This document shows, piece by piece, positions 26,031-34,784 of a stretch of DNA of 64,000 nucleotides. The translations under genes and the position numbers were made by a program. How positions within the stretch are numbered: position 1 is the first letter of the stretch; each line of letters begins with the position of its first letter. Under the pieces are notes generated by a model that saw nothing but the letters and a program-made list of their open reading frames with translations, was not told the origin of the DNA and ran no database searches. Origin of the DNA: Flavobacterium lipolyticum (GTDB taxonomy: Bacteria; Bacteroidota; Bacteroidia; Flavobacteriales; Flavobacteriaceae); assembly GCF_020905335.1 (NCBI RefSeq), contig NZ_JAJJMN010000001.1:124001-188000 (forward strand), written 5' to 3'.

Positions 26031-26218
26031 CAATCTGAATCATTTTTTGAACACTTTAAAACGTAACTAATTGTACTAAAACACATTTCATTAAAAATAA
26101 ATCACAGAGTTGTTCTAAAAAATCATAATTTACTCTACTTTTTTAAGCTATGTTTCCAGGCCACAAACCAATTCAATAAAAGATAAACCCGTTTCAGCAA
26201 CTCACAACATGAATTAAA

Positions 26219-27874
26219 ATGAAAAAAACACTTCTCACTCTCCACCTCTTATTTTCGACAGTACTTTTCGTTTTCGCACAAAACAAAACCACTACCCCTA
26301 ATTCAAAACCAAATATCATCCTGATTCTGGTCGACGATATGGGCTATTCTGATTTAGGTAATTATGGTTCCGAAATTAAAACACCAAATCTCGACAAACT
26401 GGCTAGTGAAGGTTTACGTCTTCGCGAATTCTACAACAACTCGATTTGCGCACCAACCAGAGCCTCTTTATTAACGGGACAATATCAACACAAGGCGGGG
26501 ATGGGATTTTTTGATATCAACCTTGGCCTGCCGGCTTATCAGGGATACCTCAACAAAGAATCTTTGACATTGGGAGAAGTTTTTCGTTCTGGTGGTTACA
26601 GTACTTTACTTTCAGGAAAATGGCACGTGGGTTCCGAAGATCAGTCGCAATGGCCTAACCAGAGAGGTTTTGATAAATTTTATGGCATCTTAAAAGGAGC
26701 TTCCAGTTATTTCGACAGCAAACCTTTGCCTTTTGGAAAAACACCTTATCCGGTAAAATTACTTCGAAACAATGAAGAACTCCATCCTAAAGACGATTCT
26801 TATTATTTTACCGATGAAATCGGAAACAACGCAGTGACTTTTCTCGACGAACAAAACAAAGAAAATAAGCCGTTCTTTCTGTATTTAGCTTTTACCGCTC
26901 CACATTGGCCGCTACAGGCAAAACCGGTAGACATTGCCAAATACAAAGGAAAATTTGACGAAGGCTGGGATGTTTTAAGAGAAAAAAGAATCGAAAAGCT
27001 AAAAACAAATGGCATTTTATCCCCCAATCAAACTGTATCACCAAGAGATCCGGAAGTGCCGGAATGGAATAAACTTACTTATGACGAAAAACAATTCTGG
27101 AAAGCCAAAATGGAAGTTTATGCCGCAATGGTAGACAATATGGATCAGAATGTGGGTAAGGTTATGAATAAATTAAAAGCGCTAAAAAAAGATAAAAACA
27201 CCCTCATTATCTTTATCTCAGACAATGGTGCGCAGGGCGGTTTCAACACCTACAATCCGTTAGGCAGAGGTTTAGTCCGAAATGATGGTCCAATTGGAAC
27301 TTCAGGTTCATTCGATTATCAGGAACAAAACTGGGCCTATTTATCGAATACTCCTTTACAACAATACAAAAACAATATGCACGAAGGCGGTTTCAGCTCT
27401 CCATTTATTGCCTGGTTTCCATCCAAAATAAAAGGAGGCCGAATCGATAAAGGTACCGGACACATTATTGACCTTGCTCCTACTTTCTATGAATTGGCCG
27501 GAATTGAATATCCAAAAGAATACAATGGTGCCAAATCGAACCCGTTACCAGGAAAAAGTCTCCTTCCTCTATTATTTGACAATGCTTCCGAAGTCGACAG
27601 AGGAGCTCCGTTATTTTGGGAAAGAGCCGGAAACAGAGCCGTACGAGATGGAAAATGGAAACTGGTATCGATTTACCCCTCTTACGAGTGGGAGCTCTAT
27701 GATATCGAAACAGATCGTGGTGAAACTAATAATGTAGCCAAACAGAACCTCGGTATTGTGAATAAACTATCGGCTGCCTATTTTGATTGGGCCGATCAGA
27801 CCGGAGTTGTAGAATACAGTAAATTCAAACTAAAACAAGAAGTGATGCCAGGCGGCGCTGCCTTAAAAAAATAA
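26219..27874 (+). CDS. Secreted arylsulfatase 2 (formylglycine type)
   Basis: A 551-residue sulfatase. The signal peptide ends after LFVFAQ (about residue 21). NIILILVDDMGYSDLGNYG (about 31-49) carries metal-binding Asp residues; Cys77 in CAPTRASLLTGQYQHKAGM is the formylglycine precursor; SGKWHVG and IFISDNGAQGG hold further active-site residues. A late WELYDIETDRGETNNVAKQ segment is family-typical. It is separated from the exporter by ~190 bp, so it may have its own promoter, and ends in a 20-bp hairpin terminator. Substrate cannot be read; the neighbourhood implies organosulfate use. Confidence 0.93.
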   Translation: MKKTLLTLHLLFSTVLFVFAQNKTTTPNSKPNIILILVDDMGYSDLGNYGSEIKTPNLDKLASEGLRLREFYNNSICAPTRASLLTGQYQHKAGMGFFDINLGLPAYQGYLNKESLTLGEVFRSGGYSTLLSGKWHVGSEDQSQWPNQRGFDKFYGILKGASSYFDSKPLPFGKTPYPVKLLRNNEELHPKDDSYYFTDEIGNNAVTFLDEQNKENKPFFLYLAFTAPHWPLQAKPVDIAKYKGKFDEGWDVLREKRIEKLKTNGILSPNQTVSPRDPEVPEWNKLTYDEKQFWKAKMEVYAAMVDNMDQNVGKVMNKLKALKKDKNTLIIFISDNGAQGGFNTYNPLGRGLVRNDGPIGTSGSFDYQEQNWAYLSNTPLQQYKNNMHEGGFSSPFIAWFPSKIKGGRIDKGTGHIIDLAPTFYELAGIEYPKEYNGAKSNPLPGKSLLPLLFDNASEVDRGAPLFWERAGNRAVRDGKWKLVSIYPSYEWELYDIETDRGETNNVAKQNLGIVNKLSAAYFDWADQTGVVEYSKFKLKQEVMPGGAALKK

Positions 27875-27908
27875 TTGAAGCTTCTTTTTACATTTTATAA
27901 AGCATTTT

Positions 27909-27962
27909 AAAGACAGAAAAAGAAGTAATAACAACTCTTACTTCTTTTTCTGTCTTTTTTTT
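27909..27962 (+). terminator. Very strong intrinsic terminator
   Basis: A perfect 20-bp stem (27909-27928 with 27938-27957) separated by nine bases, followed by T residues to 27962. It ends the sulfatase transcript and isolates the encapsulin unit. Confidence 0.9.
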
Positions 27963-28049
27963 ATCCAAAAAAAATAACTAATTAAAAATCAACACATTAC
28001 CTGTTTTCTTTCACTTATCTGAATAAATTTTAAAAAAACTCTTGGATTT

Positions 28050-28192
28050 TATTATTTTAAATTTAACTTTGTCTATAGAATTAGTAGAGATTAAAATTTA
28101 AAGAACTACATTTTGAACACAACAGCAAGCCAATCCAATTACATTCTTCCAAAAAAATATACCTATAACACTTTTTGTTATATGTGCTTCTG
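28050..28192 (+). promoter_or_regulatory. Conserved upstream block (copy 2) before the encapsulin operon
   Basis: Box TCTATAGAATTAGTAGA (28072-28088) is one base different from copy 1. The conserved ATTTTGAA.ACAAC stretch, ATTACATTCTTCC, and a hairpin ACCTATAAC / GTTATATGT (28161-28185) with the same ACTTTTT loop follow in the same order and similar spacing. Confidence 0.75.
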
Positions 28193-28529
28193 CCATTAAT
28201 CCTCAAAATCTTTTCATTTGAAATCGATTTTATACCTAAAATCGAAATTCACCCCGAGTACAACTACACAATCATTTTATTGTTGGTCCTTAAACCGGGT
28301 TATACTATCACGCAAAGATGTCTTTCGTCTGAAGAGCAATTCGATCTACTTTGATAAACCTTAGGATTCAACAATTTAGACATTATTATACTGTAAATTA
28401 AACGGTTTTTATTGCGGGGGTTTTTAGTTTTAAACTAAATTTACTAGTACGATAAAATTGTTTTTTTTACGAATGAAAGTTCTTAAAATACGACAGCAAA
28501 GAATAAATTAACCATTAAACCATTAAGCC

Positions 28530-29450
28530 ATGGCTGAAACAAAACAACAACAAACAGCATTAGGAGATGTTGCAGCAAGACAATTAGCAATTGCAACCCG
28601 TACCGTTCCTCAAATTGGAACAATTACACCACGTTGGTTAACGCATCTTTTGCATTGGACACCAGTAGAATCGGGTGTATTCCGTTTGAATAAAGTAAAA
28701 GACGGAAGTCATATCGAAGTAGATTGTTCTGCAAGAGACGAAAGAGTTTTACCCAATACTTTTGTCGACTACATCGATAATCCAAGAGAATATAATCTGG
28801 CAGCAGTTCAAACGATTGTTGAAGTACATACCAGAGTTTCAGATTTGTACAGTAAACCGTACAATCAGATTTCGGAACAACTTAGATTGGCGATCGAAAC
28901 CATTAAAGAGCGCCAGGAAAGCGAATTAATCAACAATAAAGATTATGGTTTGCTCAGCAATGTTGCGCCTTCGCAAATTATTAAAACCAGAACCGGTGCA
29001 CCAACGCCAGATGATTTAGACGAACTACTAACAAAAGTGTGGAAAGAACCGGGATTCTTTTTACTACATCCTTTGGCAATTGCAGCTTTTGGCCGTGAAT
29101 GTACACGTCGTGGTGTTCCTCCTCCTACGACCTCTTTGTTTGGATCTCAATTTTTAACCTGGAGAGGAATTCCGCTTATTCCATCCGACAAATTGCCTAT
29201 CAAAGACGGAAAATCAAAAATCATTTTATTGCGTACAGGAGAAAGCCGTCAGGGTGTTATCGGATTAATTCAGCCAGGATTGCAAGGCGAACAGTCGCCG
29301 GGATTATCTGTTCGTTTTATGGGAATAAATGAAAAAGCAATTGCATCTTATCTGGTATCGCTATATTGCTCACTGGCAGTATTGGTAGACGATGCCATCG
29401 CCGTTCTTGAAGATGTAGAAATTGGAAAGTACCATGAGTATAAATACTAA
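28530..29450 (+). CDS. Family 2A encapsulin shell protein (SrpI-like)
   Basis: A 306-residue shell protein of the HK97 fold. The N-terminal arm and core markers (TRTVPQIGTITPRWLTHLLHWTPVESGVFRLN, residues about 24-55; PNTFVDYIDNPREYNLAAVQTIVEVHTRV; EPGFFLLHPLAIAAFGRECTRRGVPPPT near 172-199) match the SrpI type found in cyanobacteria and other bacteria, which self-assembles into a ~24-nm cage and packages a cysteine desulfurase. There is no cAMP-binding insertion, so it is 2A, not 2B. It overlaps the downstream desulfurase by 17 bp, and shares upstream control DNA with the sulfatase SusCD operon. Such cages are induced by sulfur starvation in Synechococcus and are linked to sulfur storage. Confidence 0.93.
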   Translation: MAETKQQQTALGDVAARQLAIATRTVPQIGTITPRWLTHLLHWTPVESGVFRLNKVKDGSHIEVDCSARDERVLPNTFVDYIDNPREYNLAAVQTIVEVHTRVSDLYSKPYNQISEQLRLAIETIKERQESELINNKDYGLLSNVAPSQIIKTRTGAPTPDDLDELLTKVWKEPGFFLLHPLAIAAFGRECTRRGVPPPTTSLFGSQFLTWRGIPLIPSDKLPIKDGKSKIILLRTGESRQGVIGLIQPGLQGEQSPGLSVRFMGINEKAIASYLVSLYCSLAVLVDDAIAVLEDVEIGKYHEYKY

Positions 29451-31371
29451 CAACAACGGCTTACCCAACATTGAGGATTTGCAGCTTTTGGCTAACGAAT
29501 TGTTCAGTACGTTACCTAACGAATTTCCCAAAGAGATTTCGTTAAGTCCTGATCGTAGCGAACATCCCCGTGCCACAAAAATTGCAGAAACCTTCCTGAA
29601 TACGGGGAACTTCAGTGGCCACAGCCCGGCAGCCCTGCCCTTGCAGGATGCACCAGCTTCACCAACTGCTTTACCAGCATTTAGTGGATTTGGAGCAACG
29701 CCAACTGTTGCTAATTATGGCTCAGGAGCTTCGGCTTTATATCCAAATGCCGGAGCCGGATTTGATCCTCAAAGTGAAACTTCTCCATTGGGAATTTCAC
29801 ACGGAAATAATGTAAATGTCAACAATCCGCAAACCGGTTTTTATGACGAAAATTTTGGGAATAACGGAACCGCTCAGCTAAATGAAGAAAGTATTTTTTC
29901 GAAATTGCTTTTAAATAATGAATACCTGCCTTTTCAAAACCAAGGTTCTTCGTTTGAAACAGAATTAAAAGCAGCATTGGCTTTTGTGGATACACAATTT
30001 ACAAAACGTGCCAATCTTCCGTTAAACGGAAATGAGATGTCAAATTCGTACTACTTTTTAGAGCAAAATCCGTTTGCTTTTGATCAGAGAAATTCGAATT
30101 TAATCGTTGGAAATACTTTTGAAAAACAAGATTTTGGTGGTATTTCCGGTTCTCATTTTGATGCTAAACGAATCAAAAAAGATTTTCCTATCCTAAGAGA
30201 AACCGTAAACGGAAAACCTTTGGTTTGGTTTGATAATGCTGCTACGACGCAAAAACCGCAGTCGGTTATTGATCGTATTGCCTATTTCTACGAACATGAA
30301 AATTCGAATATCCATCGTGCTGCTCACGAATTGGCTGCCCGCGCATCGGATGCTTATGAAGCTGCCCGCGAAAAAGTAAAAACGTTCCTCAATGCCGGCT
30401 CCGTAAACGAAATTGTATTTGTTCGTGGTGCTACTGAAGGTATTAACCTTGTGGCACAGAGTTGGGGCGATTCTAATTTAGTTGCTGGTGACGAAATCAT
30501 TGTCAGTAATTTAGAACATCACGCGAATATTGTTCCGTGGAAACGTCTGGCAGATAAAAAAGGATTAAAACTTCGTGTAATTCCGGTTGACGATGATGGT
30601 CAACTTTTACTGGATGAATATGCTAAATTGCTGAATTCAAAAACACGTCTGGTTGCTTTTACTCAGGTATCAAATGCACTGGGAACTGTAACCCCGGCCA
30701 AAAAGATTGTCGAAATGGCTCATGCCGTTGGAGCAAAAGTTCTAATTGATGGCGCACAATCGGTTTCACACATGAAAGTTGATGTTCAAAATTTAAATCC
30801 GGACTGGCTGGTTTTCTCCGGACACAAACTTTTTGGACCTACAGGAATTGGCGCTTTATACGGAAAGGAAGAATTACTGAATGAAATGCATCCTTACCAA
30901 TCTGGTGGCAACATGATTCAGGATGTCACTTTTGAGGAAATAAAATACCACAAAGCACCCAATCGCTTCGAAGCCGGAACGGGAAATATTGCCGATGCAA
31001 TTGGCCTTGGGGCAGCAATAGATTATGTGACAAAATTAGGAATAGATGCAATAGGCCAGTACGAACATCAATTGTTAGACTACGCGACAAAACTGCTAAA
31101 AGAAATTCCGGGCGTTCGACTGATTGGTACAGCAGCAAATAAGGCAAGCGTACTTTCTTTTAATCTGCAAGGTTACACAAACGATCAGGTGGGACAAGCC
31201 TTAAATAAAGAAGGTGTTGCAGTACGAACCGGACATCATTGTGCCCAGCCTATTTTGCGAAGAATGGGAGTCGAAACTACTGTTCGTCCGTCTCTGGCTT
31301 TTTACAATACCACTGAAGATGTTGATACTTTTATCAAAACCTTGTGGGAACTTAAAAAAGTTAGATTTTAA
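29434..31371 (+). CDS. SufS-like cysteine desulfurase with a long disordered N-terminal cargo domain
   Basis: A 645-residue protein. The first ~240 residues are low-complexity, rich in Ala, Pro, Gly and Asn, with no fold seen, and hold short amphipathic segments (LQLLANELFSTLP near residues 16-28; a Phe/Tyr-rich run near 205-220); this is the expected encapsulin-targeting region. The remainder is a group II (SufS) PLP enzyme: FDNAATTQKPQSV, the PLP Lys465 in FSGHKLFGPTGIGALYG, and catalytic Cys603 in RTGHHCAQP. It takes sulfur from cysteine to form a persulfide. The frame opens at TTG 29422, but ATG 29434 gives the usual coupled overlap with the shell gene. Inference: it is the cargo of the encapsulin upstream. 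Confidence 0.93.
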   Translation: MSINTNNNGLPNIEDLQLLANELFSTLPNEFPKEISLSPDRSEHPRATKIAETFLNTGNFSGHSPAALPLQDAPASPTALPAFSGFGATPTVANYGSGASALYPNAGAGFDPQSETSPLGISHGNNVNVNNPQTGFYDENFGNNGTAQLNEESIFSKLLLNNEYLPFQNQGSSFETELKAALAFVDTQFTKRANLPLNGNEMSNSYYFLEQNPFAFDQRNSNLIVGNTFEKQDFGGISGSHFDAKRIKKDFPILRETVNGKPLVWFDNAATTQKPQSVIDRIAYFYEHENSNIHRAAHELAARASDAYEAAREKVKTFLNAGSVNEIVFVRGATEGINLVAQSWGDSNLVAGDEIIVSNLEHHANIVPWKRLADKKGLKLRVIPVDDDGQLLLDEYAKLLNSKTRLVAFTQVSNALGTVTPAKKIVEMAHAVGAKVLIDGAQSVSHMKVDVQNLNPDWLVFSGHKLFGPTGIGALYGKEELLNEMHPYQSGGNMIQDVTFEEIKYHKAPNRFEAGTGNIADAIGLGAAIDYVTKLGIDAIGQYEHQLLDYATKLLKEIPGVRLIGTAANKASVLSFNLQGYTNDQVGQALNKEGVAVRTGHHCAQPILRRMGVETTVRPSLAFYNTTEDVDTFIKTLWELKKVRF

Positions 31372-31765
31372 AAAACAATGCTAAAAACTAATAAGTTAGA
31401 CCTATTCAAAAAGAATAATTACTTTTTTTAATATTTTGAGTAATTATAACCAAAGGCGATTGTTTTCGGATAATCGCTTTTTTTGTTTAAAAAATTAAAT
31501 TTTAAACAATAATCAAACAAAACCTTAAATATCAAACATAAAATTACAATTTTATCTAAATATTAAGATTTAAAACATTCAAAAACTATTTTAATTGCAC
31601 AATAAACAACAAAGCGTTTTGTTTTTTTCTAAAAATATTAAATTAAAACCAAATTGTTACAAATATCACAAAAACAAGTATTTTAGTTATTTTAAATGTT
31701 AAATAAAGACTACTTATTAACAGAAAATTAAGATATTTGGGAAAACTAACCAAAAATATTTACAA
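31372..31765. other. AT-rich intergenic region with terminator
   Basis: It begins with a GCGATT (31456-31461) / AATCGC (31472-31477) hairpin and T-tract ending the encapsulin operon. The remaining ~270 bp is very AT-rich and must hold the promoter of the second SusCD, but no box is clear to me. Confidence 0.6.
31455..31485 (+). terminator. Intrinsic terminator after the cysteine desulfurase
   Basis: GCGATT (31456-31461) pairs with AATCGC (31472-31477) with a 10-nt loop, followed by seven T. Confidence 0.7.
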
Positions 31766-34700
31766 ATGAAAATCAACTTTAAGTTTTTTTTGGGGTTATT
31801 GATCGCATTATTTATGCAAATAGCCAATGCACAAGAAGGATCGATTACAGGGAAAGTTACTGACTCAAAACGAATTCCTCTTCCGGGAGTTAACATTCTT
31901 GTAAAAGGAACAAAAATCAGTACTCAAACTGATTTTGACGGAAATTTTAAAATAACAGCAAAAAAAGGAGACATTCTAACCGTAAGTTATGTCAGCTTTG
32001 CAACTGTACATGTCCCTGCTTCTAATTTAATGACCGTTCAACTGGTCGAAACACAAAATGAACTGGAAGCCGTTTTGGTTGTAGGTTACGGAACACAGAC
32101 CAAAAAGAATTTAACGGACAATATTGCCCGCGTTACGGCTAAAGATATCCAGCAAATACCTGTTTCAAACGTTCAAAATGCGCTGGTGGGTAAACTTGCC
32201 GGTGTACAAATCACTCAGACCAACGGTAAAGTTGAAGGTGGTATTAATGTTAGGGTTCGTGGTGCTGCCAGTATTAGTGCAGGAACACAGCCTCTCTACG
32301 TTTTAGATGGAATCCCCTTGATTACAGACAACGAATCCAGCAACGGAGCGCCGACAAATCCATTACTGACTTTGAGCCCGAATGAAATCGAGTCTATTGA
32401 CGTCTTAAAAGATGCTTCTTCTGCAGCAATTTATGGTGCCCGTGGAGCTAATGGAGTGGTAATCATCACTACCAAAAAAGGAAAAGACGGAAAAGGAACT
32501 TTCTCTCTTAATTTCTCACAAGGTGTTAGTGAAGCTACACACAAGAGAAAGTGGCTTAATGCAAAACAATATGTTGAATTAATACGTGAGGCAGGAAAAA
32601 ATGTTGACGATTTAGCCTCGGTAGAAGAAGAATTAGATCGTCTGGCTCAGGGAACTGACTGGAGAAATGGAGAAATTGATACAGACTGGCAGGATATCGC
32701 CTTTCAAACGGGATATACCACCGATGCTGATTTTTCGGTTTCCGGCGGAGACGACAAAACCAGATACTTCTTTTCAGGAGCTTACAACAACACTACCGGA
32801 ATTATCGACAGCAATAGTCTGGAGAGAATAACCGGAAGATCTAACTTATCTCATAAAGTATCAGATCGTTTTACTGTGGGAATGAACATTGGTTTTTCAA
32901 GAGCCATCATCAACAGAGTTCAGGACGATAACTCTTTTACATCACCTCTACAATCCGTAGCGCAGGCTCCAATATCACAAGCAAGACTGGCAGACGGAAC
33001 AGCAAATCCGAACACAGAATATGCTAACTATTTATTAGCAAAAGACAATACTTTCTGGAAAACGAACATGCGCAGACTTACCGGAAAGGTTTTTGGCGAA
33101 CTTAAAATAGTAAAAGGTTTAAAATTCAATTCTGATTTCTCTTATGATTATCTAACACAGACCGAAGACTCCTGGCAAGGAAAAAATGCTCCGTTTATGG
33201 CGACAGACGGTGAGGTATTTGCAACCTCTGTTAATACTGAAAATTATGTTTTTAGTAACTACTTTACTTACGACAAAACGTTTGCAGAAAAACACGTTCT
33301 AAATGTCGTTGCGGGTATGGAACTTAACAAATACAACCGCAGGTATCAAGATGTAAACAGCATCTATTTCCCTAATGATGGCTTCCAGACAATTGACGGA
33401 GGAGCAGAAGTTAATGCCGGGGCCGGAAACGAAACTGATTATGCCTTTGTTTCTCAATTTGGGAGATTTAATTATGCTTTTGACGGTAAATATCTGTTCA
33501 AAGCCAGTATTCGTCGTGACGGTTCTTCCCGTTTTGGGAAAAACGAACGCTTTGGTGTTTTCCCGGCACTTTCTGCCGGTTGGGTAATTTCTCAGGAAAA
33601 TTTCTTAAAAGAAAATCCGGTTTTAACCTATTTGAAAATAAAAGGAAGCTGGGGTAAATTAGGAAATGCCGAAATTGGAAACTTTGCCTCCCGCCAATTG
33701 TACCGTCCGAATCCTTATAATTTAAAATCCGGATTAACATTCTTTCAACCTGGAAATAATAACTTAACCTGGGAAAAATCTACTCAAATCGATTTTGGTG
33801 CCGAACTGGGCTTTTTAGATAAAATTACTTTTGAAGCCGACTACTATCAAAAAGATACCGATGGACTACTCTTTGATGCTCCACTTCCAAAAAGTGCAGG
33901 TGCCGGTCCTGATGGAACTATCAGTAAAAATATCGGAAAAATCAGAAGCAGTGGTTTCGAATTTACGTTAAATACTAAAAATATCACCACCGAAAATTTT
34001 ACCTGGACTACAAGTTTCAACTTAACCACAAATCAATCAAAAGTAAAAACGCTTCCTAACAACAATGCAGATGTAATTAGCAGTTATACTATTAATAGAG
34101 TTGGCGAAAACATTTCATCCTTCTATTTGGTAGAATACGCAGGAGTTGACCCGGCAAACGGAGATGCACTTTTTGTAAAAAACACAAAAAATGCCGACGG
34201 AAGTATTGACAGAAGTACGACCAACGACTATAGCGAAGCACAGAGAACCATTCTTGGAAATCCGTTTCCAACCTTAATGTCAGGACTTACCAATACGATT
34301 TTATACAAAGGTGTTGACTTTTCATTTACTTTCCAAGGAGAATGGGGTGCCAGTATTTATAACACTGCGGGAATCTATCAGTCTACAGCAGCCGATTATT
34401 TTGATAATCAGACACTGGATCAGCTAGACCGTTGGCAAAAACCGGGTGACATTACTAATGTACCACAAGCAAGATTTGGAGGTTCAAACGGTACCCAAAA
34501 TTCGAGCCGTTATCTTGGTAAATCAGATTTCATACGTTTAAGAAACCTGACATTAGGATATTCATTACCTAAAAAGACCGTAAGCGACATGGGAATGAGC
34601 AATTTAAGAATTTACATGACGGCTGTAAATCTATTGACTTTTACCAATTACAAAGGTTCTGATCCTGAGTCACGAAGAGATGACATCTCAAGAGCGAATC

Positions 34701-34774
34701 CTAATATTGGACAGGAATTTTATTCGGCTCCACCAGCGAGAACAATCGCTATGGGAGTAAATATCAATTTTTAA
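31766..34774 (+). CDS. SusC/RagA-type TonB-dependent transporter 2
   Basis: A 1,002-residue outer membrane receptor. The signal peptide ends around LFMQIANAQ (residue 23). A CarboxypepD-regulatory-like domain (GSITGKVTDSKRIPLPGVNILVKG, about 25-48), plug (SIDVLKDASSAAIYGARGANGVVIITTKKG near 208-237) and barrel follow, ending NINF with a terminal Phe. The protein is not close in sequence to the first SusC. Its partner SusD starts 10 bp downstream. The ligand is unknown; no sugar-degrading enzyme is next to it, and the nearby peptidases (38-43 kb) raise the possibility of peptide uptake, which some RagAB pairs perform. Confidence 0.94.
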   Translation: MKINFKFFLGLLIALFMQIANAQEGSITGKVTDSKRIPLPGVNILVKGTKISTQTDFDGNFKITAKKGDILTVSYVSFATVHVPASNLMTVQLVETQNELEAVLVVGYGTQTKKNLTDNIARVTAKDIQQIPVSNVQNALVGKLAGVQITQTNGKVEGGINVRVRGAASISAGTQPLYVLDGIPLITDNESSNGAPTNPLLTLSPNEIESIDVLKDASSAAIYGARGANGVVIITTKKGKDGKGTFSLNFSQGVSEATHKRKWLNAKQYVELIREAGKNVDDLASVEEELDRLAQGTDWRNGEIDTDWQDIAFQTGYTTDADFSVSGGDDKTRYFFSGAYNNTTGIIDSNSLERITGRSNLSHKVSDRFTVGMNIGFSRAIINRVQDDNSFTSPLQSVAQAPISQARLADGTANPNTEYANYLLAKDNTFWKTNMRRLTGKVFGELKIVKGLKFNSDFSYDYLTQTEDSWQGKNAPFMATDGEVFATSVNTENYVFSNYFTYDKTFAEKHVLNVVAGMELNKYNRRYQDVNSIYFPNDGFQTIDGGAEVNAGAGNETDYAFVSQFGRFNYAFDGKYLFKASIRRDGSSRFGKNERFGVFPALSAGWVISQENFLKENPVLTYLKIKGSWGKLGNAEIGNFASRQLYRPNPYNLKSGLTFFQPGNNNLTWEKSTQIDFGAELGFLDKITFEADYYQKDTDGLLFDAPLPKSAGAGPDGTISKNIGKIRSSGFEFTLNTKNITTENFTWTTSFNLTTNQSKVKTLPNNNADVISSYTINRVGENISSFYLVEYAGVDPANGDALFVKNTKNADGSIDRSTTNDYSEAQRTILGNPFPTLMSGLTNTILYKGVDFSFTFQGEWGASIYNTAGIYQSTAADYFDNQTLDQLDRWQKPGDITNVPQARFGGSNGTQNSSRYLGKSDFIRLRNLTLGYSLPKKTVSDMGMSNLRIYMTAVNLLTFTNYKGSDPESRRDDISRANPNIGQEFYSAPPARTIAMGVNINF

Positions 34775-34784
34775 ATCGATCAAA

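Larger units (their letters stand above)
27875..28529. other. Intergenic region: terminator and encapsulin leader
   Basis: No ordinary gene. It holds the sulfatase terminator (27909-27962), copy 2 of the conserved regulatory block (28050-28192) and ~340 bp of AT-rich leader. A 12-codon ORF MKVLKIRQQRIN lies just before the encapsulin start but has no cysteine and no support beyond being open. Confidence 0.7.

Noticed and set aside
28474..28512. Leader ORF MKVLKIRQQRIN before the encapsulin as a second attenuator
   Set aside because: It has no Cys run or hairpin and is not conserved with copy 1.
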